Source: Lentisphaerota bacterium (GTDB lineage: Bacteria > Verrucomicrobiota > Lentisphaeria > Victivallales > Victivallaceae). From it: a stretch of DNA of 64,000 nt. Within the stretch, counting starts at the first letter, position 1; each line of letters begins with the position of its first letter. Below the pieces are notes generated by a model that ran no database searches, was not told the DNA's origin, and worked only from the letters and a program-made list of their open reading frames with translations. Shown one piece after another: positions 27,086-37,983 of this stretch. The stretch lies in assembly GCA_015061695.1 (NCBI GenBank), contig SUWA01000001.1:1-64000 (forward strand), in the 5' to 3' direction. The translations under genes and the position numbers were made by a program.

Positions 27086-28936
27086 TTAAAAACTGTCCGC
27101 TTCTTTTACCATGCGGCGGTATTTATTGAATATCTGTTTCTTTTCAAGAAACCCCTTGAAAATCCCCTTGCTGTTGCACACCGGCAGCACATCTATACGG
27201 CACAAATCAAACGCCGCCATTGCTTTAGCCAGATCGTCGTCAGGGTTTAGCACTTCCTGCGGGTTTTCCATAATATCGTAAATCAGCAGAAAATCAAAGT
27301 CATCTTTATTGAGCATGGCTTTCATCACTCTTTCCAGATAAACCACCCCCAGCAGCCGGCCATCGCCATCCAGCACCGGATAGGCCGGATTTTCCGGCGA
27401 TTCCTCCACCTCCCGGATCAACTGGGTCAACCGGTCGCCGGCATGGAGTACCCGGTAACGCCGGTTCATACTGAACCGCACCTGAATACGCTGCAGCATG
27501 GTTTCGTCGCGATCATTGACCAGCAGGTTGCTTTCGGCCAGCGCTTTGCGATAAACCGAGTTGGGTTCAAACAAGTGAGCAAAAAAGTATGCCACGCTCG
27601 ATACGATCATCAACGGCACCAGCAGCTCGTAGCTGTGGGTCATTTCGGCAATCAAAAATATCCCGGTCAGCGGTGCCCGCATTACAGCAGTAAATACCCC
27701 GCACATGCCGATGGCAGCAAAGTTATTTTCCTGCAAAGTTACCACTCCGGTCAAATTCACCAGATGCGCGAACGCAAATCCGGTAAAGGCCCCGGTGAAC
27801 ATCGAAGGAGCAAAGATCCCGCCGTCGCCGCCGCCATCTACGGTCAGCACCGCCGCCACCACTTTAAGGAATATCGCCAGCGCCAGTAACGTAAAAATCA
27901 CCCACTGGCCATCCGGCAACGTCTTCAGAAAGGTGGATTTTTCGCGCAAGCCGGCCATGTCGCCGGCAAACAGCCGCTCAATAAACCAATACCCCTGCCC
28001 CCGCAAAACCGGCAGTATCCAGAGTATCAGGCACAATATACAGCCGGCCACGCCCAGCCGCAGCCACGGACTGCGCAAATATTTCTTCAGATTTCCCGAA
28101 AGAAAATAAGCCGTTTTTATAACGTACACTCCCACAATGGCGCACACTACCCCGCACAATACATAACAGGGTACGGCATCAAACCGCCACGGGTCGATCC
28201 TGGCCAGAAAGAATTCCATATCCGGCATCAAACGCTGCGATATTACCGACGCCACCGCTGACGACATGATCATCGGCACTAATGCCGACACACTGAACTC
28301 CGGCAGCAGAACTTCGGCCGCAAACAACACTCCGGCGATCGGGCTGTCGAAGATTGCGGCGATCGCTGCCGATGCCCCGCACCCCAGCAGCAGTGCCCGC
28401 CGTTTTTTGGGAACAAACCAGAAGCTCCCGGTATTGGCTCCGATCGCCGCCCCGGTCAGCACGCTGGGCGCTTCCAGCCCGGCCGAACCGCCGCATCCGA
28501 CAGCCAGCGCGCTGGAAATCAGGTGCGAAAAACACTCCGTTAACGGCATCGTGGCCCGTTTGCGATGCAGCGAAAGAATCAAAGGGCTCAAACTTTTGGC
28601 ATATCTGGCCCCGCCGATCGAGCGTTGAACCAGATAAGAGAGGATCATGCCGACCATGGGGAAAAGCGCAAAAATAACCAACCCCAAAGCCGCTCCTCCG
28701 CCGATATTCTGCACCAGAACCGGCACGGAATCGACCCAATGGCCCAGCCATTCCACACTCCAGTGCAGCGCAACTTCGGCCAGCGCCGCCAAGACCCCGA
28801 TCAGGATCGCCAGTGCCGCCAGAAAACTGCGTTCCCCCCAACGGGAATGCCAAAAATTCACCAATAAAAGCACCCACTTACGCTGACGGCGCATCATCGG
28901 TGAATTAACATTTTTGATTCTGAATATCTCGCGCAT
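27086..28936 (-). CDS. ClC-family chloride channel/antiporter with C-terminal CBS domains
   Basis: GCGGSAGLEAPSVLTGAAIGANTGS (GSGIP-like/GKEGP-like region), DGGGDGGIFAPSMFTGAFTGFAFA, then a CBS pair. Confidence 0.93.
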   Translation of the reverse strand: MREIFRIKNVNSPMMRRQRKWVLLLVNFWHSRWGERSFLAALAILIGVLAALAEVALHWSVEWLGHWVDSVPVLVQNIGGGAALGLVIFALFPMVGMILSYLVQRSIGGARYAKSLSPLILSLHRKRATMPLTECFSHLISSALAVGCGGSAGLEAPSVLTGAAIGANTGSFWFVPKKRRALLLGCGASAAIAAIFDSPIAGVLFAAEVLLPEFSVSALVPMIMSSAVASVISQRLMPDMEFFLARIDPWRFDAVPCYVLCGVVCAIVGVYVIKTAYFLSGNLKKYLRSPWLRLGVAGCILCLILWILPVLRGQGYWFIERLFAGDMAGLREKSTFLKTLPDGQWVIFTLLALAIFLKVVAAVLTVDGGGDGGIFAPSMFTGAFTGFAFAHLVNLTGVVTLQENNFAAIGMCGVFTAVMRAPLTGIFLIAEMTHSYELLVPLMIVSSVAYFFAHLFEPNSVYRKALAESNLLVNDRDETMLQRIQVRFSMNRRYRVLHAGDRLTQLIREVEESPENPAYPVLDGDGRLLGVVYLERVMKAMLNKDDFDFLLIYDIMENPQEVLNPDDDLAKAMAAFDLCRIDVLPVCNSKGIFKGFLEKKQIFNKYRRMVKEADSF

Positions 28937-28963
28937 AAAAATCTCAATCCGTCAGCTTTGCAT

Positions 28964-29380
28964 TTACTCTCCAATGATCTTTATCAGCAAACGCTTATCG
29001 CGCAAACCATCGAACTCGCCGTAAAAGATCTGTTCCCACGGGCCGAAATCCAGGCGGCCGTTGGTTACAGCGACTACTGTTTCGCGACCCATGATCTGCC
29101 GCTTGAGGTGAGCATCGGCGTTATCTTCATAACCGTTGTGGTCGTATTGACTGTAAGGTTTTTCCGGAGCAAGACGTTCCAGAAAACGCTCAAAATCCCG
29201 GTGCAGACCAGCTTCATCATCGTTGATAAAAACCGAAGCGGTAATGTGCATGGCATTGACCAGCACCAGACCTTCGCGGATTCCTGATTCTTTAAGTGCG
29301 GCTTCCACTTGCGGAGTAATATTGACAAAACCTCGCCGCTGTTTAAGGTGCATTACTAACTCACGACGGTAACTTTTCAT
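28964..29380 (-). CDS. YjbQ/UPF0047 family protein (secondary thiamine-phosphate synthase-like)
   Basis: [37 protein letters not shown]...[47 protein letters not shown]. Confidence 0.93.
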   Translation of the reverse strand: MKSYRRELVMHLKQRRGFVNITPQVEAALKESGIREGLVLVNAMHITASVFINDDEAGLHRDFERFLERLAPEKPYSQYDHNGYEDNADAHLKRQIMGRETVVAVTNGRLDFGPWEQIFYGEFDGLRDKRLLIKIIGE

Positions 29381-29461
29381 AACATCATACTTTCATATTA
29401 AAAGCAAATCATAATTGAATAATATAACATGAAAAAGTCATTGTTGCAAGATTTTTTTATT

Positions 29462-31177
29462 TCAGGTGGTTGATTTTCCGATTTCGATCACCTGATCACA
29501 GTGTTCAACGCTACTCATCCGGTGAGCGATCACGACCATTGTTTTCCTGCCATGCAAAGTTTCCAACGCCTCGACGACCGCATTTTCTGTAGCATTATCC
29601 AATGCACTGGTTGCTTCGTCAAAAATCAAAAGTTCAGCCTCATGGTAAAGCGCCCGTGCGATTCCGATGCGCTGCAGCTGACCGCCTGACAAACGGCCGC
29701 CATCGCAGCCGACCAAAGTATCAACGCCATCCGGCAGCGAAGCGATCCAGTCGCTCAAATGCGCCATTTGCAAAGCCTGTTCCAGACGCTGGTCATCAAT
29801 TTTATCCGGCTCAACCCCCAGCGCCACATTTTCGCGGATCGAAGAAGCCAGCAGAAAAACTTTCTGCGGCACATAGCTGATTTTTTTCCGGATCGCTTTA
29901 AGATCGGATTCAATATTCACTCCGTCAAAAGCGATCGTTCCGCCGGAAGGTTTGAGCAGACCGGTCATCAAGTCGGCCAAAGTGGTTTTGCCGCCGCCGG
30001 TCGGTCCGATCAGCGCAACCGAAGTAAACGCAGGAACGGTCAGCGAAAACTGTTCAAAAACTTTTCTGCCGTCAGGATAAGCAAAATCCAGATCGCGTAT
30101 TTCGATCGCCTGTTGGAGTACATCTTTCAGCTCATTACCCGGAGTTTCCGGTGTGCTTTCCGGCTTTACAGCGGTCAGATCTTCATAAATAGAGCCGAAT
30201 ATCTTTTCGACTTGTCTGACCCGGGTAAGATTGTATTGGATGCGGCTCAATGCCGGTAATATCCGCCCGATGGCCGCCACCAGCAACGCAAAATTCAGCA
30301 CTACGGTTCCGGCCGGTACGCCGCTGCCGATCATAGCCATAAAAATCCCCATGGCCAGCGCCACAGCCAGCAGTTCCAACCCCAACCGCGGCAGCTGCCC
30401 CCAGATATACATCCGTCGGGCCACATCCAGAAGCTGCTGCTGTTTCCGGCTGAACCGCCGCACAAAAAAGTCATTACATTCACAGCTTTTGATGGTTTTG
30501 CAACCGCTGAAAACTTCGATCTTATCCGCCGCAACCTGATTGTCGTATTGGATATACTCTTCGCTCATAGCGCTGTTGATCCGGCGGAACGGCAGATAGA
30601 AAAACCATGCCATCACCAGCAATATTATCATAGCGCCGGTCAGATAAAGCGGCATAAACCACAGCAGAGCCATGACCAGCGCCGCCACGACCACTGCATC
30701 GCCGCAAATCAGCATCAACGGCAGCAATGTACCCTCGCAAGCCAAATTGACGCGCTGGATCCCTGCGCTGAATTCCCCCGGTGTACGCGAGGTCAGAAAA
30801 AGGTAGTCCGACTCCAGAAACCCCCGAAACAAACGCACGCTCAAATCGTGCTGTTTGCGGTAGATAAACTTGCACTGCAGGCGCAATACATAATAGTTGA
30901 ACAAATTTTTCAACGCATAGTTCACCACCACCAATGCGGCGGTAAAGATCATAAAACTGTTATGCTCCTTGAACGGCGACAGTTGATAGAAGAGTTTCAG
31001 GAACATATTCTGTTCCATCAAATCCCAATTCACGACTGCCGCCACCACGGGGATCATCAGACCGATGCCGGTAACTTCCCACAAAGCTGACAGCGCGGTA
31101 AGCAGCGTCAGAAATATCAAAAAATATTTATCGCGGCTGCTGAATATGACCCGCATCCGGTTCACAGTTTCCCACAT
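29462..31177 (-). CDS. ABC transporter, fused permease/ATPase (MsbA/PglK-like exporter)
   Basis: Six-TM domain; GPTGGGKTTLADLMTGLL, LSGGQLQRIGIARALYHEAELLIFDEATSALD. Confidence 0.93.
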   Translation of the reverse strand: MWETVNRMRVIFSSRDKYFLIFLTLLTALSALWEVTGIGLMIPVVAAVVNWDLMEQNMFLKLFYQLSPFKEHNSFMIFTAALVVVNYALKNLFNYYVLRLQCKFIYRKQHDLSVRLFRGFLESDYLFLTSRTPGEFSAGIQRVNLACEGTLLPLMLICGDAVVVAALVMALLWFMPLYLTGAMIILLVMAWFFYLPFRRINSAMSEEYIQYDNQVAADKIEVFSGCKTIKSCECNDFFVRRFSRKQQQLLDVARRMYIWGQLPRLGLELLAVALAMGIFMAMIGSGVPAGTVVLNFALLVAAIGRILPALSRIQYNLTRVRQVEKIFGSIYEDLTAVKPESTPETPGNELKDVLQQAIEIRDLDFAYPDGRKVFEQFSLTVPAFTSVALIGPTGGGKTTLADLMTGLLKPSGGTIAFDGVNIESDLKAIRKKISYVPQKVFLLASSIRENVALGVEPDKIDDQRLEQALQMAHLSDWIASLPDGVDTLVGCDGGRLSGGQLQRIGIARALYHEAELLIFDEATSALDNATENAVVEALETLHGRKTMVVIAHRMSSVEHCDQVIEIGKSTT

Positions 31178-31448
31178 AAATCAATACTCCTGCTGTATAT
31201 ATCAACTTAATAGTATAACACCAAAAAGCTTCATTTGCAATTTTTCGCAGCAGAAAAAAAGATTTAAACCGCATCAAAGCAGCAACTTAACCACACAAAA
31301 AACACACCTTAAATATTTTATTATAAATATATTACACAAAACATCACTGCTATTGCCGCAGCTGAATTGCCTCAAAAACAACGCTGATACTTGATTTTTT
31401 CATGTTTTTACTGTATAATTCTAACATACAAATCATGTAAGGAATCAA

Positions 31449-32549
31449 ATGCGGAAATACAATGTCAACCGGCCACTGTATCAGGAATTGCGCAATACGC
31501 TGGCCCAAGCCATTTACACGGGAGTATACCCACATGGTACCCAACTGCCCGGGGTCGATGAGTTGAGCAAAAGTTATCAGGTCAGCAAATGCACAGTGCC
31601 CAAAGCGCTCAAACTGCTGGAGCAGGAAGGTATATTGCGCTGTTCCCAAGGTCGGCGTACACGGGTCAACACCACTCCGAATGCGCCCCGGAAACACCAT
31701 AAAATAGCGATCCTGTTGAACAGTCCGACTCCGGATGGCAGCCACCTGTTTACCGATGGGCCATGGTCATGGACGATTCATCAGGCGCTTTTGATGAAGC
31801 TGTTGCGCGATCACAACCCGGCGTTCACCCTTTCCTACCGTTATGACTGGATCGAACAACTGGAACATGTGGATGGCGTAATTGCGCTGGAAGCCTACGG
31901 TGAATGGTTCGATGCGCCCAGCCGGCTCGACCGGCTCAATATACCTTACATACGCGTACAGGTAGCCTCGCATCTGCCGATCCTGCCGGAAAGCAACACG
32001 ATTTATCTGGATTGGTATTCGGCCGCCCAGCAGGCCGCGATCTACTTTCTGGCCAACGGGGTGGAAAAGATCGTCATGCAGAATCTGGAGTTCGGCGACC
32101 GGCCGCTGACCAACCCCAATCACCGGTTGTTTGGTTTTTACCAACTTCTGAAGCAGGAGGGGTTTCCGGAGCAGAATATTATTTTGCAAAATAGTTTTTA
32201 CAAAGACAGTTTCATGCCATCATCGGAACAGTTTGATTTTATGCATGGGATCATCCGTGGATCAAGTTCACCCAAATACGGTTTTATCTACAACGACCAA
32301 ACTGCCCGTATGCTGGTCAATCTGGCCATAAAATATAACCGCAAACTGAAAAAAGATCTGATAATCCTTGCACTTGGGGGGCTCCCCACCCCCAATTGCG
32401 GGATAACACCGGTCATGAGCAGCATAAACGCGCCGTTGGCCAAATTATCCGAGAGCGCATTGGATATGCTTTACGATCTTATTGACCGCAAACAGAACAA
32501 CTGCCCCAACCGGCAGCTGCATCTGAATCTACAAATTCATGATACATAA
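31449..32549 (+). CDS. GntR-type wHTH regulator with LacI-like ligand domain
   Basis: PLYQELRNTLAQAIYTGVYPHGTQLPGVDELSKSYQVSKCTVPKALKLLEQEGILRCSQGRRTRV wHTH; C-terminal sugar-binding-like region. Confidence 0.85.
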   Translation: MRKYNVNRPLYQELRNTLAQAIYTGVYPHGTQLPGVDELSKSYQVSKCTVPKALKLLEQEGILRCSQGRRTRVNTTPNAPRKHHKIAILLNSPTPDGSHLFTDGPWSWTIHQALLMKLLRDHNPAFTLSYRYDWIEQLEHVDGVIALEAYGEWFDAPSRLDRLNIPYIRVQVASHLPILPESNTIYLDWYSAAQQAAIYFLANGVEKIVMQNLEFGDRPLTNPNHRLFGFYQLLKQEGFPEQNIILQNSFYKDSFMPSSEQFDFMHGIIRGSSSPKYGFIYNDQTARMLVNLAIKYNRKLKKDLIILALGGLPTPNCGITPVMSSINAPLAKLSESALDMLYDLIDRKQNNCPNRQLHLNLQIHDT

Positions 32550-32591
32550 TGTAAATATGAAACCAACAAACTCAACGAAAGGATTTTTCAA

Positions 32592-33299
32592 ATGAAAAAA
32601 CACTTCACTCTCATTGAACTGCTTGTCGTGATTGCCATTATCGCTATCCTGGCGGCCATGCTTCTGCCGGCACTTTCTGCCGCGCGCGAGCGGGCCAGAG
32701 TAACCAACTGTAAAGCCAAACTCAACAACATCGGCAAAGCCTGTATCATGTATGCTGACAGCAACAAAGACCGTATGCCGGCCTACGGCAACCGTCCCGG
32801 GTGTACTTGCAAAAACTGTAATTACGAGTTCGGGCGCAATATTTCCGGCAACAGCACTGACCGCGGCACCAGTGTGCCGGGATTGCTGATCTACGGCGGA
32901 TACTTCGGTACCGATCAGAACAGCAATCAATTTGAATCTGCCATGTTCCAATGCCCCAGCGACAGCGAATGGTTCAAGAATCCGGCCAGCACAATTTCTT
33001 ATGTTTACGCGTTCATCAACCGCGGTTCGTGCAAGGCGGTTTCCGCCAGCAGCTCGTTCATACTTTCCAACCGCATGGTGCCGGGCCGGGATAATCCGGA
33101 TCTTTACATTTTCGGCGACGTTGCGCCTTATTACACGCCGGAAAAAAGCATGGTCCACCCCAATTTGATCAATACCTTGCATCTGGGCGGTCATGTCGGT
33201 TCGGTCAACACCACTTTGGCTAAAGTTCACGCAGTCGGCGGCGAAAAATTCATCGCTACCGAAATCGAACCGTGGAACAAAGACGATTACGGCAACTGA
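32592..33299 (+). CDS. Prepilin-type N-terminal cleavage/methylation domain protein (pseudopilin-like)
   Basis: [36 protein letters not shown] class III signal peptide. Confidence 0.92.
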   Translation: MKKHFTLIELLVVIAIIAILAAMLLPALSAARERARVTNCKAKLNNIGKACIMYADSNKDRMPAYGNRPGCTCKNCNYEFGRNISGNSTDRGTSVPGLLIYGGYFGTDQNSNQFESAMFQCPSDSEWFKNPASTISYVYAFINRGSCKAVSASSSFILSNRMVPGRDNPDLYIFGDVAPYYTPEKSMVHPNLINTLHLGGHVGSVNTTLAKVHAVGGEKFIATEIEPWNKDDYGN

Positions 33300-33322
33300 A
33301 AAAAAACGGCGGATTTCTATTT

Positions 33323-36300
33323 ATGAAAATATTTAACAAAAAGTTATTTACGCTTTTAGGCGCTGCCTGTGGTCTGACTTTTGCCGCATCAGCCGCAGAA
33401 GTACCCTTTCAGCTGCTCACCAACGATACGATACAAGTTTTGTGGCACGGCAACCCGCTGGTCATCAGCGAACGATTCAGCTGTCTGCAGCAGGATGGTT
33501 TTGCCGGATCGGAACAGCGGCTGGAAAAAATCGGCGAACACCGGGTACTCAACCACTTCGGCAAAGTCGACAACATGGCCTACCGCCGCGAAGCTGTACT
33601 GAAAAATGGCGGCAAAGAAGTCGAAATATCGTTTCAGGTCAACGTGCCGGCCTACAACACCAAAACGATCAATCAGGCGCAATCTTACGCGATCTATCTT
33701 GATTACAAAGACTTTGCCAACTGGCGATACACCGCATTGACCGGCCGGATCCACCAAACCTCGATCCAAAAAGGCGTGCTGCAGCCCAATGCGCCCGACG
33801 GCAATATATTTGCCGGCAGCATCCGGCAGGTGGTGCTGGAGTCGCCCGATGGCAAACGCTCGCTGGTGATCGACTGCAGCCCCGGAGGAGTCAACGATTT
33901 CTACAGCGATTACCCGCCCAACGGCATCATGAGTTTGTGGGGATTCCAGAAAATCCAAGGCCAACTTTGCATTTATGTGGGCTACCGCCCCCAATTCTAC
34001 GGCGGCTCCAACACCGGCAAAGTACAGATCTACGAAGGCCGGGCCGAAGATTACGCCCAGCGCCACGCCCACCGGCACTACCCATATTTTTCGGAACTCG
34101 ACCCGGATCGGCTTTACGCGCTGGCCGCCGACAATGTCGGCAAACGCTACACCAAACTGCATTTGCAGAAATTCACCCCGCAGCAAGCGGCCGGCTGGCT
34201 GAATATTGATGGTATCCAACGCCGCCAACAGCACACCAGCGGTGCGGCTTACAGCGCCCTTTACGGCAGCGGCAAACACACTTTCCGCATGAGCAATCTG
34301 CGCAGCGGGGTGCATCTGCTGACCTTTATTGCTCCGGCTTATGAAGATGCTGTCAATGATATGAATATAGCTGTCAATGGTAAAAGCATGGTCAAAAATC
34401 TGAATCTGCCGCCGCAGACACTTACTCATATAACGCTGCCGGTATGGATCGAAAACGGAACTGCTGATATTGAACTATCAGGCAACTGGCAGCTGTCAAC
34501 GGTCGGCGATCAGATATTGCAGACCAGCGCAGAAGACTTCTCGTTCCGGCGCGGATTCTGGGTCAGCCATGCCGGTCCGCACCCGGCGGTGATGTTCCAG
34601 AGCGGTCATTACCTGACCGAACCGGAATTCAAAGTCAGCATTTCCAGCTATCCGCTGCCCATACCGGGGCAGGAAATGCAGCAACCGCGCAAAGACCTGA
34701 CTTATACGACCGCCCACGCTGAATTTGCCCCCGGCAGAGATTGGCGCAACGGCGCTATGATCGGTGGCTGGGGGCCGAGCAACAACGGCTCTTTTGATGA
34801 ATTTTCGGCTCCGGGCGCGATCGAAAAACGCCTGGACGAGCTGCAGAACGATAAAGTCGATACTGTGATCCTCAACGGTCTGCTTTCGCGCCACACTTAC
34901 ATACATCATATCGACCGGGTGGAAAAAGCCGTCGCTCAAATCGTCAAGGCCGGACATCAACGCAATATGCACTTTATCGACCATTGGGATTTTTCGGAGC
35001 TTTGGAACTGCGACAGCGGCTTCCGCCTGATGACCGAACGCATGGATCAGCTGCAGCAGATGGTTTCGACCGGCTTGCCGGCCCGCGGTCTCTGCCCGAC
35101 CAATCCGATCACCCGTCAGGTGTTTTATGATTCAGTCGTCCGCCATGTCAAAGCTACCGATATTGATGGACTTATGATCGATGAAAGTTGTTTCCACGGT
35201 ATTGAATTCTGCGGTTGTGCTCACTGCCGGATCGCCTTTACGCGCGACACCAACTGGCAGCTGCCGGTCGATGAAACCAGCCCGGAACTCTTCAACAAAA
35301 ATTCCCCGCTCTGGCAGGCCTGGCTGGCATGGCGCATGAAAGCGATCGGCGATTTCCAGGTCGGTCTGCGCCAGGCAGTCCGTCAGGTCAAGCCCGATCT
35401 GGTTTTTATCGGTTATACCACCCACTACGGCATGTATTCAAATTATGCAACGGTCAGGCTGGGCGGCAGTCTGGAGCAGTTTTGCCGTGCCTGGGACTTC
35501 CCCGGAACGGAGATCATGAGCCGCAACGGATTTGCCAGCTACCGCTCGGTGATGTGTTTCCGGAAAATGAAAAACATGGTCAAAAATGTCTACGGCCTGC
35601 CGGTTTTCGGTCTGGTTTACAGCGATGTAAATGACTGGGATGTCATGTATTTCGGCTGGGCTTTGAATAACCTCAACGCCCAAACTACCTGGGATGGCGG
35701 CTCTCCCTGCCCGGAGGGTAAGCCCAACTACCGGAGATTTACAGTCGAAAACGGCAATATGAATTTTGCCACAGTCGCCAGCAAAGCCGAAATCGCGCTT
35801 TACTTTTCCAACTACAGCCGCGATATTGATAAAAGCGCCTCTGCGCATGTGGATGTGATGGGTTTTTCGCAAGTGATGACTGCCAACCACATTCCGCATG
35901 AATTCATCTTCGAAGCGGGGCTGACACCGGAAATTCTTTCGCGCTACAAAGTATTGTTTATCAACAATGCCACGGCCATACGCGAAAAAGATGTATTGGC
36001 TATCCGCGACTATGTGCGCAACGGCGGCATTGTTTACATATCGAACTTCGGCGGCTTTTACAACGATATTGCCCAGAAGCACAACGAGTGGCCGGTCGGC
36101 AAATATCTGTTGAACGGTTCAAAATACGACCGCTCCGACCAGAGTAAATTCCACGCAATCAGCTGGAACAGCGGCAAAAAGGTCAAACTGAGTAAATCCG
36201 CTTACTACCTGCCGTATAAACTTGCACCCGAGCTGGAAGTAATTGCCCGTTTTGAAAACGGCAGTAAAACCGGCACGCCCGGACTGGTTTGCAACCAAAT

Positions 36301-36781
36301 CGGCAAAGGCAAAGTCTACTTCTGCCCCACTGCATTCGGTGCTTATGCGGCTGCATTTGAAGCCAGCAGCCGCTCAAAAATGAACTTTGAAGCCAACGAA
36401 GAAATGGAAGCCGTTATTCTGGATATGATCAAAACCGTGGCCGGAGAACACTTTGTCTGGCAGACCGAAAATGTTCCGTCGCAAGTTCTTACGTCGCTTT
36501 ATCAGGATAAGTCCGGCAAAATTCTGGCGCATTTTTTGAACGCTACCAAGTCCAACTACCGCAAGGGCGAAATGATCCCCAGCCGCCCGCCGGCAAATTG
36601 TTTTGAAGCGTTGGAGCAAGAGATGTCTTTTACGATCCAACATCCCGGCACCAGGGCCTACGCGGCTTCGCCGGAATTTGATAAATTCATCGAACTGCCG
36701 GTCAAGCGCAACAAGGGCAAGTTGACCGTAACGATCCCCGGCGGCACGCTCAAAGGCTATATGGTCGTGCATGTAGAATAA
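33323..36781 (+). CDS. Large secreted glycoside-hydrolase-like protein (TIM barrel plus beta-galactosidase-trimerisation-like domain)
   Basis: Signal peptide MKIFNKKLFTLLGAACGLTFAASA; DIDGLMIDESCFHGIEFCGCAHCRIAF; glutaminase-like YKVLFINNATAIREKDVLAIRDYVRNGGIVYISNFGG. Confidence 0.75.
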   Translation: MKIFNKKLFTLLGAACGLTFAASAAEVPFQLLTNDTIQVLWHGNPLVISERFSCLQQDGFAGSEQRLEKIGEHRVLNHFGKVDNMAYRREAVLKNGGKEVEISFQVNVPAYNTKTINQAQSYAIYLDYKDFANWRYTALTGRIHQTSIQKGVLQPNAPDGNIFAGSIRQVVLESPDGKRSLVIDCSPGGVNDFYSDYPPNGIMSLWGFQKIQGQLCIYVGYRPQFYGGSNTGKVQIYEGRAEDYAQRHAHRHYPYFSELDPDRLYALAADNVGKRYTKLHLQKFTPQQAAGWLNIDGIQRRQQHTSGAAYSALYGSGKHTFRMSNLRSGVHLLTFIAPAYEDAVNDMNIAVNGKSMVKNLNLPPQTLTHITLPVWIENGTADIELSGNWQLSTVGDQILQTSAEDFSFRRGFWVSHAGPHPAVMFQSGHYLTEPEFKVSISSYPLPIPGQEMQQPRKDLTYTTAHAEFAPGRDWRNGAMIGGWGPSNNGSFDEFSAPGAIEKRLDELQNDKVDTVILNGLLSRHTYIHHIDRVEKAVAQIVKAGHQRNMHFIDHWDFSELWNCDSGFRLMTERMDQLQQMVSTGLPARGLCPTNPITRQVFYDSVVRHVKATDIDGLMIDESCFHGIEFCGCAHCRIAFTRDTNWQLPVDETSPELFNKNSPLWQAWLAWRMKAIGDFQVGLRQAVRQVKPDLVFIGYTTHYGMYSNYATVRLGGSLEQFCRAWDFPGTEIMSRNGFASYRSVMCFRKMKNMVKNVYGLPVFGLVYSDVNDWDVMYFGWALNNLNAQTTWDGGSPCPEGKPNYRRFTVENGNMNFATVASKAEIALYFSNYSRDIDKSASAHVDVMGFSQVMTANHIPHEFIFEAGLTPEILSRYKVLFINNATAIREKDVLAIRDYVRNGGIVYISNFGGFYNDIAQKHNEWPVGKYLLNGSKYDRSDQSKFHAISWNSGKKVKLSKSAYYLPYKLAPELEVIARFENGSKTGTPGLVCNQIGKGKVYFCPTAFGAYAAAFEASSRSKMNFEANEEMEAVILDMIKTVAGEHFVWQTENVPSQVLTSLYQDKSGKILAHFLNATKSNYRKGEMIPSRPPANCFEALEQEMSFTIQHPGTRAYAASPEFDKFIELPVKRNKGKLTVTIPGGTLKGYMVVHVE

Positions 36782-36933
36782 CAGCAGCCCATGCAACCAA
36801 CCTGACTGCTGTTATATGAATTCGATCTTACTGATTTTTTTGACAGCAATTAAAAATTTATGCAAAAAACAGGGGCATTGCAACTTTTGGCAAAATTTTG
36901 CAACGGCCCCCGTTTTACTGCATCAAGTACCGC

Positions 36934-37560
36934 TCACCCGCCGCAGCCTACTACTTGCGTCAGGATCACAAACTTTTCTTGGGGCAGACTCAAAACATTG
37001 TTCAAAACTGTTTTGTCAAAACTGCCGCATACTACGGTATTGAATTTGTAAGCCGAACAGAAAAGATAAATGTTTTGCATGATCGCACCGGCTTCCATCG
37101 CCACATAGCGCTCACCTTTGGCGCCGAAAACAGTGTTGTCAGCCACCATAATGATTACCAGCGGTGCTTTGCTGCCCATCTTGCGGCCGTCAGAAGCAAA
37201 TCGGACATCCTGCTTGCTGACCTTGATCAACTCATTATTGCCCAGATCATGCTTGTACACACCATCCGGCAACGCCACATAGAGTTCGATCGCGTGCTTG
37301 CCCAGCGCCGCCGGGACGGTGCGCTTGCCATTGGGGCGGTTAACGCCATAAGCGGCCCAGAGCAAGTTGGATATTTCGGCCGGCGAAAGCGCTTCTTTGG
37401 CAAAATTCCGGGCTGTACGCCGTTTTTCCAACGCAGTTTTCAGCGAAACATCACCTTTAAGATTAACTTCCGGCAGCAGTATATTGCCATTGGTATTATC
37501 GGCGGCCAGCACTGCACTGCAAGCCAGTGCCATAACTCCACCCAGCAATCGTTTTTTCAT
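36934..37560 (-). CDS. Exported SagB/nitroreductase-family protein
   Basis: Signal peptide MKKRLLGGVMALACSAVLA; SLKTALEKRRTARNFAKEALSPAEISNLLWAAYGVNRPNGKRTVPAA. Confidence 0.85.
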   Translation of the reverse strand: MKKRLLGGVMALACSAVLAADNTNGNILLPEVNLKGDVSLKTALEKRRTARNFAKEALSPAEISNLLWAAYGVNRPNGKRTVPAALGKHAIELYVALPDGVYKHDLGNNELIKVSKQDVRFASDGRKMGSKAPLVIIMVADNTVFGAKGERYVAMEAGAIMQNIYLFCSAYKFNTVVCGSFDKTVLNNVLSLPQEKFVILTQVVGCGG

Positions 37561-37983
37561 AAATCATACTCCTTACGCTGATTTGATTTTTAAGATAGCA
37601 TACCACTGGGATATTTTCAAATTTCCGGATCAACTTTTTCTTCATTCCCGCCCGGCAGTATCCCCCCTGCCCCAAAACCGAAAACCAATATAATATAACC
37701 CGCTGCAACACTTTTCCGGATCAAACCGATGCAATAATTCAACATAAAAAATCATACCAGCACCGGCAAACACGGGATATTGATCCGGCATTACTCCCTC
37801 GCCATACAAAAAACTGTAAATATTTTGTTCAAATGAGTTTCCAACAGTAGCAAAATAATACACTGCATGTTATATTAAACAAATCAATGGGGAGCAAAGA
37901 TTTTTCCAAACTTTTTTCTCCTCAAGCAATATTGCTTATAAACAACGGTAAATCAAGCAAATAAACAACTGCGGGGATTTGAT

